From positions 1 through 25,710 of IMG/VR virus record IMGVR_UViG_3300030329_002126: a DNA stretch of 25,710 nt. The stretch is one strand, 5' to 3'. The DNA is from a virus. A model generated the notes under the pieces. It did not search any database and was not told where the DNA came from. It saw nothing but the letters and a program-made list of their open reading frames with translations. A program made the position numbers and the translations under genes. Below are positions 11,148 to 18,049 of this stretch, piece by piece. Every line of letters starts with the position of its first letter. Positions within the stretch are counted from its first letter, which is position 1.

Positions 11148-12578
11148 ATGTCAAATTGGTTTGATGTAGATAAGTCAGGACTTGCAAAAGTCCAAGCTGA
11201 AAAGGAAAAGTTTTTTGTAGTTCAAGAGTTAGTATCAAATGCTTTTGATGAAAACATAAAACTTTGCGAAATCAATTTTAAAAGAATTGATGGAACAAGA
11301 ACCTATCAGCTTTCTGTTCATGATGATAGTCCTGATGGATTTCAAGACTTATCTCATGCTTACACTTTGTTTGCTGAATCTTATAAAAAAGGTAATGTCA
11401 AACAAAGAGGTAGATTTAATCTTGGAGAAAAACTTGCATTAGCAATGTTTAAATCTGCAAGTATTACATCTACTAAAGGAACAATTACTTTTAATGACCA
11501 AGGTAGGTCTAAAAGTAAAAAATGTTCTGAAGCTGGTACTACTTTTACTGGAGAGATTGTACTTACTCAAGATGAGTACAATACAATGCTCGATAAAGTA
11601 AAAAGTATAATTGTACCAAATGGGGTTACTCTTAAGGTAAATGGTATTGAGGTTGATAAACCTAATATCAAAAAATCTTTTGAGACAACACTACCTACAA
11701 TAATTTCTGATGAAGATGGTAATTTAAAAAAATCTTCTAGAAATACTATTGTAGAAATTTATCCTAAATCAGAAGATAAAGGTAAAATCTTTGAGTTAGG
11801 CATTCCAGTAGTCGAGATAGATATTGACTATGATGTAAATGTCTTACAAAAAGTTCCTTTAAATAAAGATAGGGATAATGTTACTCCTGCTTTTAGGAAG
11901 CAGTTAGCAACAGAGGTACTTAATAATTGTTTTGAAGATTTATCTGAAGAACAAGTTAAGTCAGGTTGGGTTACAGATGCATTAGAAGATGCAGATGAAC
12001 AAGCTGTTGCTGATGTACTTACTAAAAAGCATGGAGATGATGCAGTAGTGTTTGATCCTAATGATCCTGAAGCTAATAAAAAAGCACAAGCAGATGGTCG
12101 TCAAGTAATCTATGGCGGTTCTTATAATTCCAAAGTTTGGGATAGAATAAGATCAACATCTGAATCAACTGGCTCTTTTAAAAGTTCAGGTTCTTACTCT
12201 GCTTTTGCTTCACCTGAATTTCAAGGTGGTGCAGAAGAATTACCATTGGAAAAATATACTGATGGTATGAAAGAGGTTGTAGAATATACCAAGAAAGTTC
12301 ACAAAGAATTAATTGGTATTGATGTAGAGGTATCTTTACATGATGGTGAAGGTGCTAATGCTTCCTACAATGGTAGAATACCTAGAATATCTTTCTTTTG
12401 GAAAGTTCTAGGTCGTGCTTGGTTTAATCTTAAAGTCAATAGAGTTGATATTGATAGATTGCTAATACACGAGTTTGGTCATTACTATTGTTCTGACCAT
12501 TTGGACACTAACTACTACAAAGCACTTTGTAAATTAGGTGCAAAGTTTGTAGATAAAGTTAGAAGCCAAAAACTTTAA
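11148..12578 (+). CDS. GHKL (Bergerat) ATPase fused to a metzincin-like metalloprotease
   Basis: A 476-residue protein. The N-terminus is a Bergerat ATP-binding domain: N box ELVSNAFDE (E27, N31, D34), G1-like box DDSPDGF (59-65) and G2-like box GRFNLGEKLALA (88-99), as in Hsp90, MutL, MORC and histidine-kinase ATPases. A middle region (about 160-310) has a repeated acidic stretch and could be a transducer domain. At the end is HEFGHYYCSDH (441-451): zinc ligands H441, E442, H445 and H451 at metzincin spacing (HExxHxxGxxH) with Cys in place of Gly. I infer ATP-driven control of a zinc protease. It has its own promoter and terminator and no operon partner. No family with this exact pairing is known to me by name. 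Confidence 0.85.
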   Translation: MSNWFDVDKSGLAKVQAEKEKFFVVQELVSNAFDENIKLCEINFKRIDGTRTYQLSVHDDSPDGFQDLSHAYTLFAESYKKGNVKQRGRFNLGEKLALAMFKSASITSTKGTITFNDQGRSKSKKCSEAGTTFTGEIVLTQDEYNTMLDKVKSIIVPNGVTLKVNGIEVDKPNIKKSFETTLPTIISDEDGNLKKSSRNTIVEIYPKSEDKGKIFELGIPVVEIDIDYDVNVLQKVPLNKDRDNVTPAFRKQLATEVLNNCFEDLSEEQVKSGWVTDALEDADEQAVADVLTKKHGDDAVVFDPNDPEANKKAQADGRQVIYGGSYNSKVWDRIRSTSESTGSFKSSGSYSAFASPEFQGGAEELPLEKYTDGMKEVVEYTKKVHKELIGIDVEVSLHDGEGANASYNGRIPRISFFWKVLGRAWFNLKVNRVDIDRLLIHEFGHYYCSDHLDTNYYKALCKLGAKFVDKVRSQKL

Positions 12579-12589
12579 TTAAAGTTCAA

Positions 12590-12613
12590 GGGGTGGCGAT
12601 TACTCGCCACTCC
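12590..12613 (+). terminator. Hairpin after the GHKL-protease gene
   Basis: GGGGTGGCGA (12590-12599) pairs with TCGCCACTCC (12604-12613), one G-U pair, loop TTAC. It is unusually GC-rich for this genome and sits 11 bases after the stop. The T tract is poor, but it would strongly protect or end the transcript. Confidence 0.6.
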
Positions 12614-12632
12614 TATGATTCGTCTATAAACT

Positions 12633-12659
12633 AAAAAAAAGGGAGCCAAGAATAGGCTC
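12633..12659 (-). terminator. Intrinsic terminator of the late leftward operon
   Basis: Read on the minus strand, GAGCC (12659-12655) pairs with GGCTC (12647-12643) around a 7-base loop, then CC and eight T bases (12640-12633). It lies just past the stop of the last late gene and faces the plus-strand terminators. Confidence 0.65.
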
Positions 12660-12665
12660 GTTATA

Positions 12666-12687
12666 GATACTTTCTTGTATCATTTTT
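12666..12687 (+). terminator. Weak plus-strand terminator
   Basis: GATAC (12666-12670), loop TTTCTT, GTATC (12677-12681), followed by A and six T bases. The stem is only 5 bp. It may back up the hairpin at 12590 at this convergent boundary. Confidence 0.35.
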
Positions 12688-13016
12688 TATTTATCAAAGC
12701 AATCGTAAATATAATCTCTTACTTTTTTATTTTGTTTTAATACCTTTGTTAATCCATCACCTAAAGCCATAACAATAGGTTCTTCACCTCTATCTTTTAC
12801 TTTTAAACCCTCATTAAATATAATGATATGAAATATCTCATGTAAAAGTGTATTTAGAAATACTTCACCTTTCATATTTTGGTCAAAATTGACTGTTTGT
12901 TTATTAGTATCGTATAGACCATAACAAGCATCAGTCTTTAAAAGATCAGAATAAATAACCTTTATTCTTTTCTTTCCATACTTTATTACCTTAAAGTTTG
13001 GATTAATTAGTTTCAT
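12687..13016 (-). CDS. Small HExxH zinc metallopeptidase-like protein
   Basis: A 109-residue protein. Residues 56-66 read NTLLHEIFHII, with H59, E60 and H63 as an HExxH site, and a later acidic motif (GEEPIVMAL, E78/E79) could supply the third ligand as in gluzincin or ImmA/IrrE-like peptidases. The context NFDQNMKGEVFLNTLLHE is typical of small phage metallopeptidases. Substrate unknown; a repressor or host protein is possible. It is the last gene of the leftward late region and converges on the GHKL-protease fusion, so two unrelated HExxH proteins meet at this point. Confidence 0.7.
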   Translation of the reverse strand: MKLINPNFKVIKYGKKRIKVIYSDLLKTDACYGLYDTNKQTVNFDQNMKGEVFLNTLLHEIFHIIIFNEGLKVKDRGEEPIVMALGDGLTKVLKQNKKVRDYIYDCFDK

Positions 13017-13196
13017 TTAATCACCCTTAATCAAACTTTTTAATTTATTAATTAATTTCTTTACTGATTTAGTAGTTAATAATTTACTAGCTTGATTACC
13101 AAACTCATCACATACTGTAAGAATTATACTCTTACCAGCTAATGTTTTTCTTGCTTCAACACTATTTTCTTTTTTTTTTATTCGTGGCAAATTCAT
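13017..13196 (-). CDS. Small basic hypothetical protein
   Basis: A 59-residue gene whose start lies in the last codons of the phosphatase gene (overlap of 35 bases) and whose stop touches the next ATG (TAAATG). It has a basic N-terminus (MNLPRIKKKENSVEARK), a core GKSIILTVCDEFGNQASKLL and a Lys-rich helix at the end. The core looks protein-like, but no family is recognised. Probably real because it fills the gap exactly. Confidence 0.55.
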   Translation of the reverse strand: MNLPRIKKKENSVEARKTLAGKSIILTVCDEFGNQASKLLTTKSVKKLINKLKSLIKGD

Positions 13197-13941
13197 TTTC
13201 TAAACTCTCCATTGATATATTTTTAACTTCTTGAATATGGTTGTCCCAAATATCAATTTCGCATATCTGATAAGTCCAACCAGTAAGGCTATGTCTTGCA
13301 TACTTTTCAATATGGTTATGAGGTAAAGCACAACCTAAATTAAGTATTCTTGTAAAGTCGTTTTTAATATTACTTATTTTTGGTATTCTTACATCTTGCG
13401 CTCTGTGACTATGACCAAAAACAATATCAATCTTTGACTTATTAGCTACATTTTTTTCACTTGTTTCACCACCATACTCTTTACCCATTGGGTTAATTGG
13501 TGCATGAATAAAACCAACACCACCAAGCATTAAATATTTACCCCAAGGTATTACATTCCATTCATACTTTTTACATATTCCAAAATATTCTCTTTGACCC
13601 ATATTATAAAAACTTGGATTTTTATCTTCATATCTCCATAATCTTCTTTCATGATTACCAAGTGTTATATATTTTTTTACCTGATAGTTACCAAGACCAT
13701 AATTAAATTCATAACAAGCATCATCAAAGCTATCCATTTCTTTTATAAATGTTGGCTTCTCTATTCTTGCTGAATACGTATCATCTGGAATGTAATGAGT
13801 ACAACTATCTAAAGTAATAAAATCACCGATCTGTACAACTGCATCTGGTTTTACCCTTTTAATGTATTTACCAAACCATCTAAATCTTTGTTTATCTACA
13901 TCAGGTGCATCATGAGTATCTCCAATAGCTATTATTTTCAT
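13162..13941 (-). CDS. Calcineurin-like metallophosphoesterase
   Basis: A 259-residue protein with the full set of metallophosphatase motifs: GDTHD (7-11), GDF (39-41), GNHER (95-99), a His in GFIHAP (H146) and GHSH (176-179). The two-metal site would cleave phosphomonoesters or phosphodiesters. In phages such proteins act on nucleic-acid ends, cyclic nucleotides or polynucleotide phosphates; the substrate cannot be read from sequence. It follows a small exported protein gene with a 4-base overlap. Late-region placement is less common for a DNA-repair phosphatase. Confidence 0.85.
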   Translation of the reverse strand: MKIIAIGDTHDAPDVDKQRFRWFGKYIKRVKPDAVVQIGDFITLDSCTHYIPDDTYSARIEKPTFIKEMDSFDDACYEFNYGLGNYQVKKYITLGNHERRLWRYEDKNPSFYNMGQREYFGICKKYEWNVIPWGKYLMLGGVGFIHAPINPMGKEYGGETSEKNVANKSKIDIVFGHSHRAQDVRIPKISNIKNDFTRILNLGCALPHNHIEKYARHSLTGWTYQICEIDIWDNHIQEVKNISMESLENEFATNKKKRK

Positions 13942-14174
13942 ACTGGATCACCTTTTGGTATAGTTATTTCTTCTTCGGCTTTACAAATAAACTTTATGTA
14001 AATTTGATATTGATTAACATCTTCTTTTCCAATTTCTTCTGATTTAATTAATGATTCTTTGTAACCAGCATTAAGACAAGAATACATTGAATCATAAGTA
14101 TCTTTTATCTTAAATGGTTCCATACATTCACCAGCAAGTAAAGAACACATAATCATATACAAACTGTATTTCAT
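13938..14174 (-). CDS. Small Cys-containing protein, probably exported
   Basis: A 78-residue protein with a hydrophobic N-terminus (YSLYMIMCSLLAG) that could act as a signal sequence, and Cys at 10, 17, 33 and 64. The mature part is acidic. Cysteines in an exported protein suggest disulfides, and its place next to the holin gene fits a lysis accessory, but there is no clear lipobox or Rz pattern. Overlaps the phosphatase gene by 4 bases. Function unknown. Confidence 0.5.
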   Translation of the reverse strand: MKYSLYMIMCSLLAGECMEPFKIKDTYDSMYSCLNAGYKESLIKSEEIGKEDVNQYQIYIKFICKAEEEITIPKGDPV

Positions 14175-14179
14175 TAATT

Positions 14180-14563
14180 TTATTTTTTACCATTTCTAAA
14201 GATTTGTGTACCTTTGATTCCGTAAATACTTGCAACTACCAAAATCCATAAATTTGTGAACCATGATGGAAGTGTAGAAAAATAATCAAAAAATAATTTA
14301 ACTTTGTCCATTGCTGTTGGGTCTTCTGATATAACTGCCCAAGCCAACACCAAAATTGGCGCCGACAAAATTAATAAAACAAATTCGTCTTTCCAGTCCG
14401 ATTGTCTTGCTTCTAAAAGTTTGCCCTCGTATTCTTTTTCACCTTTAGCCATAGCCATAGCAGTTCTGTGTTGGGCATCTGCCATTGCCATTTTAGTTTC
14501 TTGTCTTTTACGATAAATATGCCCACCAGCTTTGATACCTGCACTAATTATATTCAACCACAT
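14180..14563 (-). CDS. Holin-like protein (3TM, GTA-holin family)
   Basis: A 127-residue protein. An amphipathic Ala/Met-rich N-terminal part (about 20-55) is followed by WKDEFVLLILSAPILVLAW (57-75) and a second hydrophobic stretch WFTNLWILVVASIYGI (101-116). This resembles the 3TM holin family known from gene-transfer agents and many alphaproteobacterial phages, including the EARQSDWKDEF lead-in. It would form holes in the inner membrane to release the endolysin encoded at 14619-15104. GGAGG precedes the start. The family call is good; exact topology (2 or 3 spans) is not certain. Confidence 0.72.
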   Translation of the reverse strand: MWLNIISAGIKAGGHIYRKRQETKMAMADAQHRTAMAMAKGEKEYEGKLLEARQSDWKDEFVLLILSAPILVLAWAVISEDPTAMDKVKLFFDYFSTLPSWFTNLWILVVASIYGIKGTQIFRNGKK

Positions 14564-14618
14564 AGATATATCCTCCTAGTTGAGAATACACTATCAATTA
14601 TAGGTAGTAATTACAACT

Positions 14619-15104
14619 TTATTCGACTACTTGGCCTTTGTCCCATTTCATATCAGGTAAACCATTTTCGTATGACTTACCATCATAAGTTAAAACTTGT
14701 TTTCGGTTTGAACCTTTCTCGTTGTAGCTACAATGGACCCACCCTTTTGCACCATCTGTTGGAGAATAAAACTCCAAGATTAATTGATCAAAGTCGCAGT
14801 TGTTTTGTATCCAGTAAGCAATTTTGATATTTGGAATACCAGCTATCTCAAAATCGACCGCTTGGCCTTTAGCATGTTGGCTTGTCTTTTTGCTACCTAT
14901 AGCTTCGCAAAGTGCTTCTGATCTGTACCCTGATGTTACTGTTACTGGCTTGTCAAAGTGTGCTCGAACTGGTTCCAATATTTCATAGCATACATTTTCT
15001 AAATTTTTTATATCTCCTGAACCAGGTGAATTATCAATACCCTTTCTGGTTGCAGTCATACTTTTAGTCATCTCTTCAAGCTTGAAGTGTTTACTGAGTT
15101 GCAT
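14619..15104 (-). CDS. Peptidase M15 endolysin
   Basis: A 161-residue single-domain protein. Seen: VTSGYRSEAL (56-65), SQHAKGQAVDF (75-85) with zinc ligands H77 and D84, LILEF (E111, likely catalytic base) and GWVHCS (121-126) with H124. These are the M15A carboxypeptidase motifs. The enzyme would cleave the peptide cross-bridges of peptidoglycan. There is no signal peptide, so release needs the holin. The start is preceded by GGAGG. Together with the glucosaminidase at 1892-2524, the phage has two unrelated wall enzymes. Confidence 0.9.
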   Translation of the reverse strand: MQLSKHFKLEEMTKSMTATRKGIDNSPGSGDIKNLENVCYEILEPVRAHFDKPVTVTSGYRSEALCEAIGSKKTSQHAKGQAVDFEIAGIPNIKIAYWIQNNCDFDQLILEFYSPTDGAKGWVHCSYNEKGSNRKQVLTYDGKSYENGLPDMKWDKGQVVE

Positions 15105-15119
15105 ATACCCCTCCTTAAA

Positions 15120-15347
15120 TTATTTGATTATTAGATTATAGATTATTGTTGCCATACCTATTATCAACATAGCAGTTGATGACATTACTATTTTTTCTAG
15201 TCTTTCTATTTTTTTTCCATTTTGTTCAATTTTTCTATTTGTTTCTTGTTGCATTATCCTACACAATTTCTCATGATCATCAATCCTTTGATGTGCTCCA
15301 GCTGTTGAATAGTTACGAATTACCTTTTTTCTGACATATTTTACCAT
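15120..15347 (-). CDS. XhlA-like coiled coil with C-terminal membrane segment
   Basis: A 75-residue protein. A basic N-terminus is followed by a coiled coil (about 20-53; QQETNRKIEQNGKKIERLEK) and a single membrane segment near the C-terminus (SSTAMLIIGMATIIYNLI). The layout matches small haemolysin XhlA-like proteins that act with holins. It sits directly upstream of the endolysin in the transcript, supporting a lysis role. Assignment is by architecture only. Confidence 0.6.
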   Translation of the reverse strand: MVKYVRKKVIRNYSTAGAHQRIDDHEKLCRIMQQETNRKIEQNGKKIERLEKIVMSSTAMLIIGMATIIYNLIIK

Positions 15348-15348
15348 A

Positions 15349-15510
15349 CTATTTACCTTGTCCTCGATAACGCATTTGTTTTCTGCTTCTACCTTTTCTT
15401 TTACTCTTATTCATACTACTAACTTTTCTAGGGTTTCTACCTATACTTGTACCCTTGTTAGTTTTTTCATATTCTACTTTTACCCCAAAAAGTGGCTTTT
15501 TTTTTGCCAT
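15349..15510 (-). CDS. Small very basic protein
   Basis: A 53-residue protein with a clear ribosome-binding site (AGAGGA) upstream. It reads KKKPLFGVKVEYEKTNKGTS, then IGRNPRKVSSMNKSKRKG and an Arg-rich end. The high Arg/Lys content and Gly turns suggest RNA or DNA binding, or a ribosomal-protein-like fold; similar tiny basic proteins occur in marine phages. It ends one base before the next start codon region (TAGTATG). Function unknown. Confidence 0.65.
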   Translation of the reverse strand: MAKKKPLFGVKVEYEKTNKGTSIGRNPRKVSSMNKSKRKGRSRKQMRYRGQGK

Positions 15511-15606
15511 TCTAAATCCTCTATACTTACCCCTATAAAAACACCTAAATGCCTCTCTCCGTTAAGATATGAAGCTTGTAGGTACCCAAAATATTAGAGA
15601 TTAAAG
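15511..15606 (-). promoter_or_regulatory. 96-base leader in the late operon with an imperfect stem
   Basis: No ORF fills this gap, although neighbours overlap. Read on the minus strand, ACCTACAAGC can pair with GCATTTAGGT (8 of 10 pairs) around a purine-rich loop that holds AACGGAGAGAG. It may be a promoter, a processing site or a structured leader for the genes below it. No clear -10/-35 pair is seen. Confidence 0.35.
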
Positions 15607-15822
15607 CTATTTTTTAGTTTTTGTCTTTTTTAACTCTTTTTCAATTTTTGTTAGATATACGACAAAATCCATTGCTTCTTCTCTAGCATCTTTAATCCAT
15701 TCTAGCATAGGTTTAGTATTATTGGTAATAGTTTTTTTAAATTGTTTCATGCCTTGTTTGTGCCTTTTTATATGCAACTTTAAGACATCATTTATTATTG
15801 GATCATTTGTAGGTTTTATCAT
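15607..15822 (-). CDS. Small all-helical protein, MazG-like
   Basis: A 71-residue protein. The segment EWIKDAREEAMDFVVYLTKI (41-60) has an EExxxD pattern followed by a helix with Tyr, similar to the metal-binding helices of MazG-type nucleotide pyrophosphohydrolases, and RHKQGMKQFKKTI precedes it. At this size it would be a minimal or partial version and may need to form an oligomer. The idea of nucleotide-pool cleaning fits the family but is tentative. ATGA overlap with the microprotein gene above. Confidence 0.45.
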   Translation of the reverse strand: MIKPTNDPIINDVLKLHIKRHKQGMKQFKKTITNNTKPMLEWIKDAREEAMDFVVYLTKIEKELKKTKTKK

Positions 15823-15887
15823 TTTATGTTATAAGAAAGTATGGGAGTTAGAAAGCCATTAGCCTGTAATCCACCATGACTACTCAT
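15819..15887 (-). CDS. Candidate 22-residue microprotein
   Basis: A frame of 22 codons overlaps both neighbours: its ATG lies in the end of the membrane microprotein gene, and its TGA is shared with the next ATG (ATGA). It reads MSSHGGLQANGFLTPILSY plus three residues. Its composition (Gly, Pro, aromatic) differs from random AT-rich translation, and it fills the 57-base gap exactly. It may only couple translation. Confidence 0.45.
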   Translation of the reverse strand: MSSHGGLQANGFLTPILSYNIK

Positions 15888-15990
15888 CTTTTTTTTTATT
15901 ATAATTAATTACATACCAAGTTATAAATGCACCTATTAAAATTGCACCGATACCCATAAAAAAAGCAAGTATTCCATATTCAACTGTCAT
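15880..15990 (-). CDS. 36-residue membrane microprotein
   Basis: A short gene overlapping the glycosyltransferase end by 11 bases. A hydrophobic segment YGILAFFMGIGAILIGAFIT (5-24) is followed by WYVINYNKKKDE, giving an N-out/C-in single-span protein. Such proteins near holin genes can be anti-holins or accessory holins; nothing more specific is visible. Confidence 0.6.
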   Translation of the reverse strand: MTVEYGILAFFMGIGAILIGAFITWYVINYNKKKDE

Positions 15991-16741
15991 CTTTAAGTTT
16001 CATTAAAGGTTTTCTTGTATATTCTTTTATTCCTATATGTTTTAATGTACTTGTAAGATCACACCATATATCACCACCACATTGTTTCCATAAAGCACAA
16101 AAAAAATAATCTTCACTTAAATATCTTTGCGTATTCTCTTTATCTTCTAAAACACCTTTACCTTGGATACCACAATCGAAAAAAGCATATTCTTTATTAC
16201 CTAATACTTCCATTGTTTCTCTTTCGTTATCTATATTTGCTCTTACATCAGTTTTATATTCTATATCTGGGTATTTTTTTATTATATCTTCAAATACTTT
16301 TCTTTCTATACACATAAAACCAGTACCAGCATAATTTACTTTTTTAAAACCTTTATCATTATCTTTAAGATCATATTTTCCTAATGGAAAATTCATACAC
16401 CAACCAAAACTAGCATCACCTTTTTCAATAGGTGCTTCATGTTTTATAGGATAAGAAGCACATGTTAAAGGTTGCTCATATAATAATACTCTAATAAATT
16501 GTTGTGGGTCAAATATAATATCTGCATCTATAAAAAATAAATGTGTATATTCTTTTTGTTTTAAAAATTCACTAACCAATTTATTTCTTGCTCTTGTTAT
16601 TAAACTATCTCTTAACCACATCATACCACAACCTATCTTGGCTTGATTTAAAGTGTCCCTTACAGAAATGATTGATGATATAGTTTGTAAATGTATCTTT
16701 TGGTCAAAAGATGGAATACAAATTAAAACATTTTTATTCAT
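15980..16741 (-). CDS. GT-A-type glycosyltransferase
   Basis: A 253-residue protein from the ATG at 16741; an upstream in-frame TTG is less likely. Seen: NVLICIPSFD (start of a nucleotide-sugar domain), HLFFIDADIIFDP (67-79) with the DxD-like D72-A-D74, NYAGTGFMCIERKVF and LSEDYFFCALW, which corresponds to the catalytic acidic region of family-2-like transferases. It would move a sugar from a nucleotide donor onto DNA, a virion protein or host lipopolysaccharide. It is unrelated to the TAGT protein at the left end, so the phage has two glycosyltransferase types. Its neighbours are a methyltransferase and oxygenases. Confidence 0.8.
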   Translation of the reverse strand: MNKNVLICIPSFDQKIHLQTISSIISVRDTLNQAKIGCGMMWLRDSLITRARNKLVSEFLKQKEYTHLFFIDADIIFDPQQFIRVLLYEQPLTCASYPIKHEAPIEKGDASFGWCMNFPLGKYDLKDNDKGFKKVNYAGTGFMCIERKVFEDIIKKYPDIEYKTDVRANIDNERETMEVLGNKEYAFFDCGIQGKGVLEDKENTQRYLSEDYFFCALWKQCGGDIWCDLTSTLKHIGIKEYTRKPLMKLKDDS

Positions 16742-16743
16742 TG

Positions 16744-17289
16744 TTAAATCCAATCTAAAGAGGGTTTACCGTCATAGTTTTTATCAAATACAAACCAAGC
16801 AAAAGCCATTAAACCATTACCACCAAAACTTACCCTTTTTGAAAAAACCCAAATATTTTTCAATTTGTTTTGAGTAAAAACTTTGTTTTTCCTATTTATA
16901 CCCTCTAAAAAAGATAATTTATTTAACATAGCAACCTTACCTTTGGCAAGTTCTAAAGCCCTTATGGTAAACTCAGTTGACAAATTAAATGGAGGGTTTG
17001 TAATTATGTTATCTATATCCATCATAGAGTAATCTTGTTTTAAAAAATCTATATTACACTTACCGTAGCCTCTATCTATTAAATCTGATGAATCTACTGT
17101 ATAACCATTTTTTATGAAAACTTTTGACATTGCTCCATCACCACACGCACATTCATAAATTCTACCATTGAATTGTTCTCTATCCATAAGTGATTGAGTT
17201 GCTTCGGGAGGAGTTGGATAAAAGTCATTTAATTTTCTATTTTTATTTATGTTATGTCCTACATAAGCTAAAACATTATTTTTTTTCAT
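16744..17289 (-). CDS. DNA amino-methyltransferase (NPPF type)
   Basis: A 181-residue class I methyltransferase. Seen: YPTPPEAT (24-31), the SAM-binding motif IYECACGDGAMSKVF (44-58), VDSSDLIDRGYG (65-76) with the acidic SAM ribose contact, and the catalytic NPPF (98-101), typical of N6-adenine or N4-cytosine enzymes. No target-recognition domain is present, so specificity may be short or relaxed. It is not a C5-cytosine enzyme. It may protect phage DNA from host restriction. It lies between a lipoprotein and a glycosyltransferase gene. Confidence 0.82.
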   Translation of the reverse strand: MKKNNVLAYVGHNINKNRKLNDFYPTPPEATQSLMDREQFNGRIYECACGDGAMSKVFIKNGYTVDSSDLIDRGYGKCNIDFLKQDYSMMDIDNIITNPPFNLSTEFTIRALELAKGKVAMLNKLSFLEGINRKNKVFTQNKLKNIWVFSKRVSFGGNGLMAFAWFVFDKNYDGKPSLDWI

Positions 17290-17432
17290 TCTGTATCTAT
17301 TAAAAATCTTACTATTGTTGTATATGGATTTGGTTCATATTTAGCACAACTGTTAAGCATAAATAATAATGTAAGGCAGGTGAGTTTGGTGGTTTGGTGG
17401 TAAAACTCACCCACCAGTTTTCGGTTTATCAT
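17286..17432 (-). CDS. 48-residue lipoprotein
   Basis: A small gene joined on both sides: its ATG overlaps the TGA of the oxygenase gene (ATGA), and its TGA overlaps the ATG of the methyltransferase gene. The N-terminus has basic residues, a hydrophobic run (LTCLTLLFMLNSC) and a lipobox LNSC with Cys29 as the lipid-bearing residue, leaving a 20-residue mature part. It may be an Rz1-like spanin partner or an exclusion lipoprotein; the mature part is not proline-rich, which counts against Rz1. Confidence 0.6.
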   Translation of the reverse strand: MINRKLVGEFYHQTTKLTCLTLLFMLNSCAKYEPNPYTTIVRFLIDTE

Positions 17433-18049
17433 CTTTTAAACCAGTTTGGAAGTCCTAAATGTAATCTTTTATCAAAAATATTATCTTTAGCAAATTTTGT
17501 TTTAGTGTTGTTGTAATGTAAGAATACTTGAACAGATTGTTTTCCTTTAAATTTTTCTCTCCAATGTTCTAATTCACAACCACTATAAACAAGCATATCT
17601 CCAGCTTCTAAATTAACTTTAATACCTTTTTTACCAAGCTCTCCTGATGGTTCTAAATATATTGACCATTTATCACCACCAAGATTCATTGTTGTAGATA
17701 TTTCACAACTAAATCTATCTTTGTGTCTTTTAAGAATATCTCCTTTTTTGTAAACTCTGCCGTAAGTATATGCAGGATATAATTTCAAACCTGTTGTTTT
17801 TTCCATTATTGGTTGACATTTTAACATTAAAGTTTCCATAGCAATATCAGAATAAAATGAATAAGTATTTGGTATTTGTTCACTTTCTTTTTCATAATAT
17901 CCTAACATAGTTTCATATGGAGAAATATACCTTTCTTGCAAACAAGTGTCATAAACTTGTTTTTTCATTAACAAGTAGTTCATACAAAAAGTTGCTAACT
18001 CTTTGTTAATAGCTTTTTTTATTATTGCATATTTATTTTTTTTAAACAT
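17429..18049 (-). CDS. 2-oxoglutarate/Fe(II) oxygenase (HxD...H)
   Basis: A 206-residue protein from the ATG at 18049 (a longer in-frame start overlaps the neighbour). Seen: TYGRVYKKGDILKRHKDRFSC (95-115) with the metal site H109 and D111, then DKWSIYLEP, GDMLVYSG and ELEHWRE (H162) as the second His, and a basic/aromatic end. This is a prolyl-4-hydroxylase-like double-stranded beta-helix. It would use 2-oxoglutarate and oxygen to hydroxylate an unknown target. Unlike TET proteins it shows no DNA-binding insertion I can recognise. First in a row of four such genes in reverse order of transcription. Confidence 0.8.
   Translation of the reverse strand: MFKKNKYAIIKKAINKELATFCMNYLLMKKQVYDTCLQERYISPYETMLGYYEKESEQIPNTYSFYSDIAMETLMLKCQPIMEKTTGLKLYPAYTYGRVYKKGDILKRHKDRFSCEISTTMNLGGDKWSIYLEPSGELGKKGIKVNLEAGDMLVYSGCELEHWREKFKGKQSVQVFLHYNNTKTKFAKDNIFDKRLHLGLPNWFKR

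Noticed and set aside
17330-17430. Hairpin GGTGAGTTT/AAACTCACC as a terminator
   Set aside because: The repeat lies inside the 48-residue lipoprotein frame (codons for Gly-Glu-Phe ... Lys-Leu-Thr) and no T tract follows on either strand.
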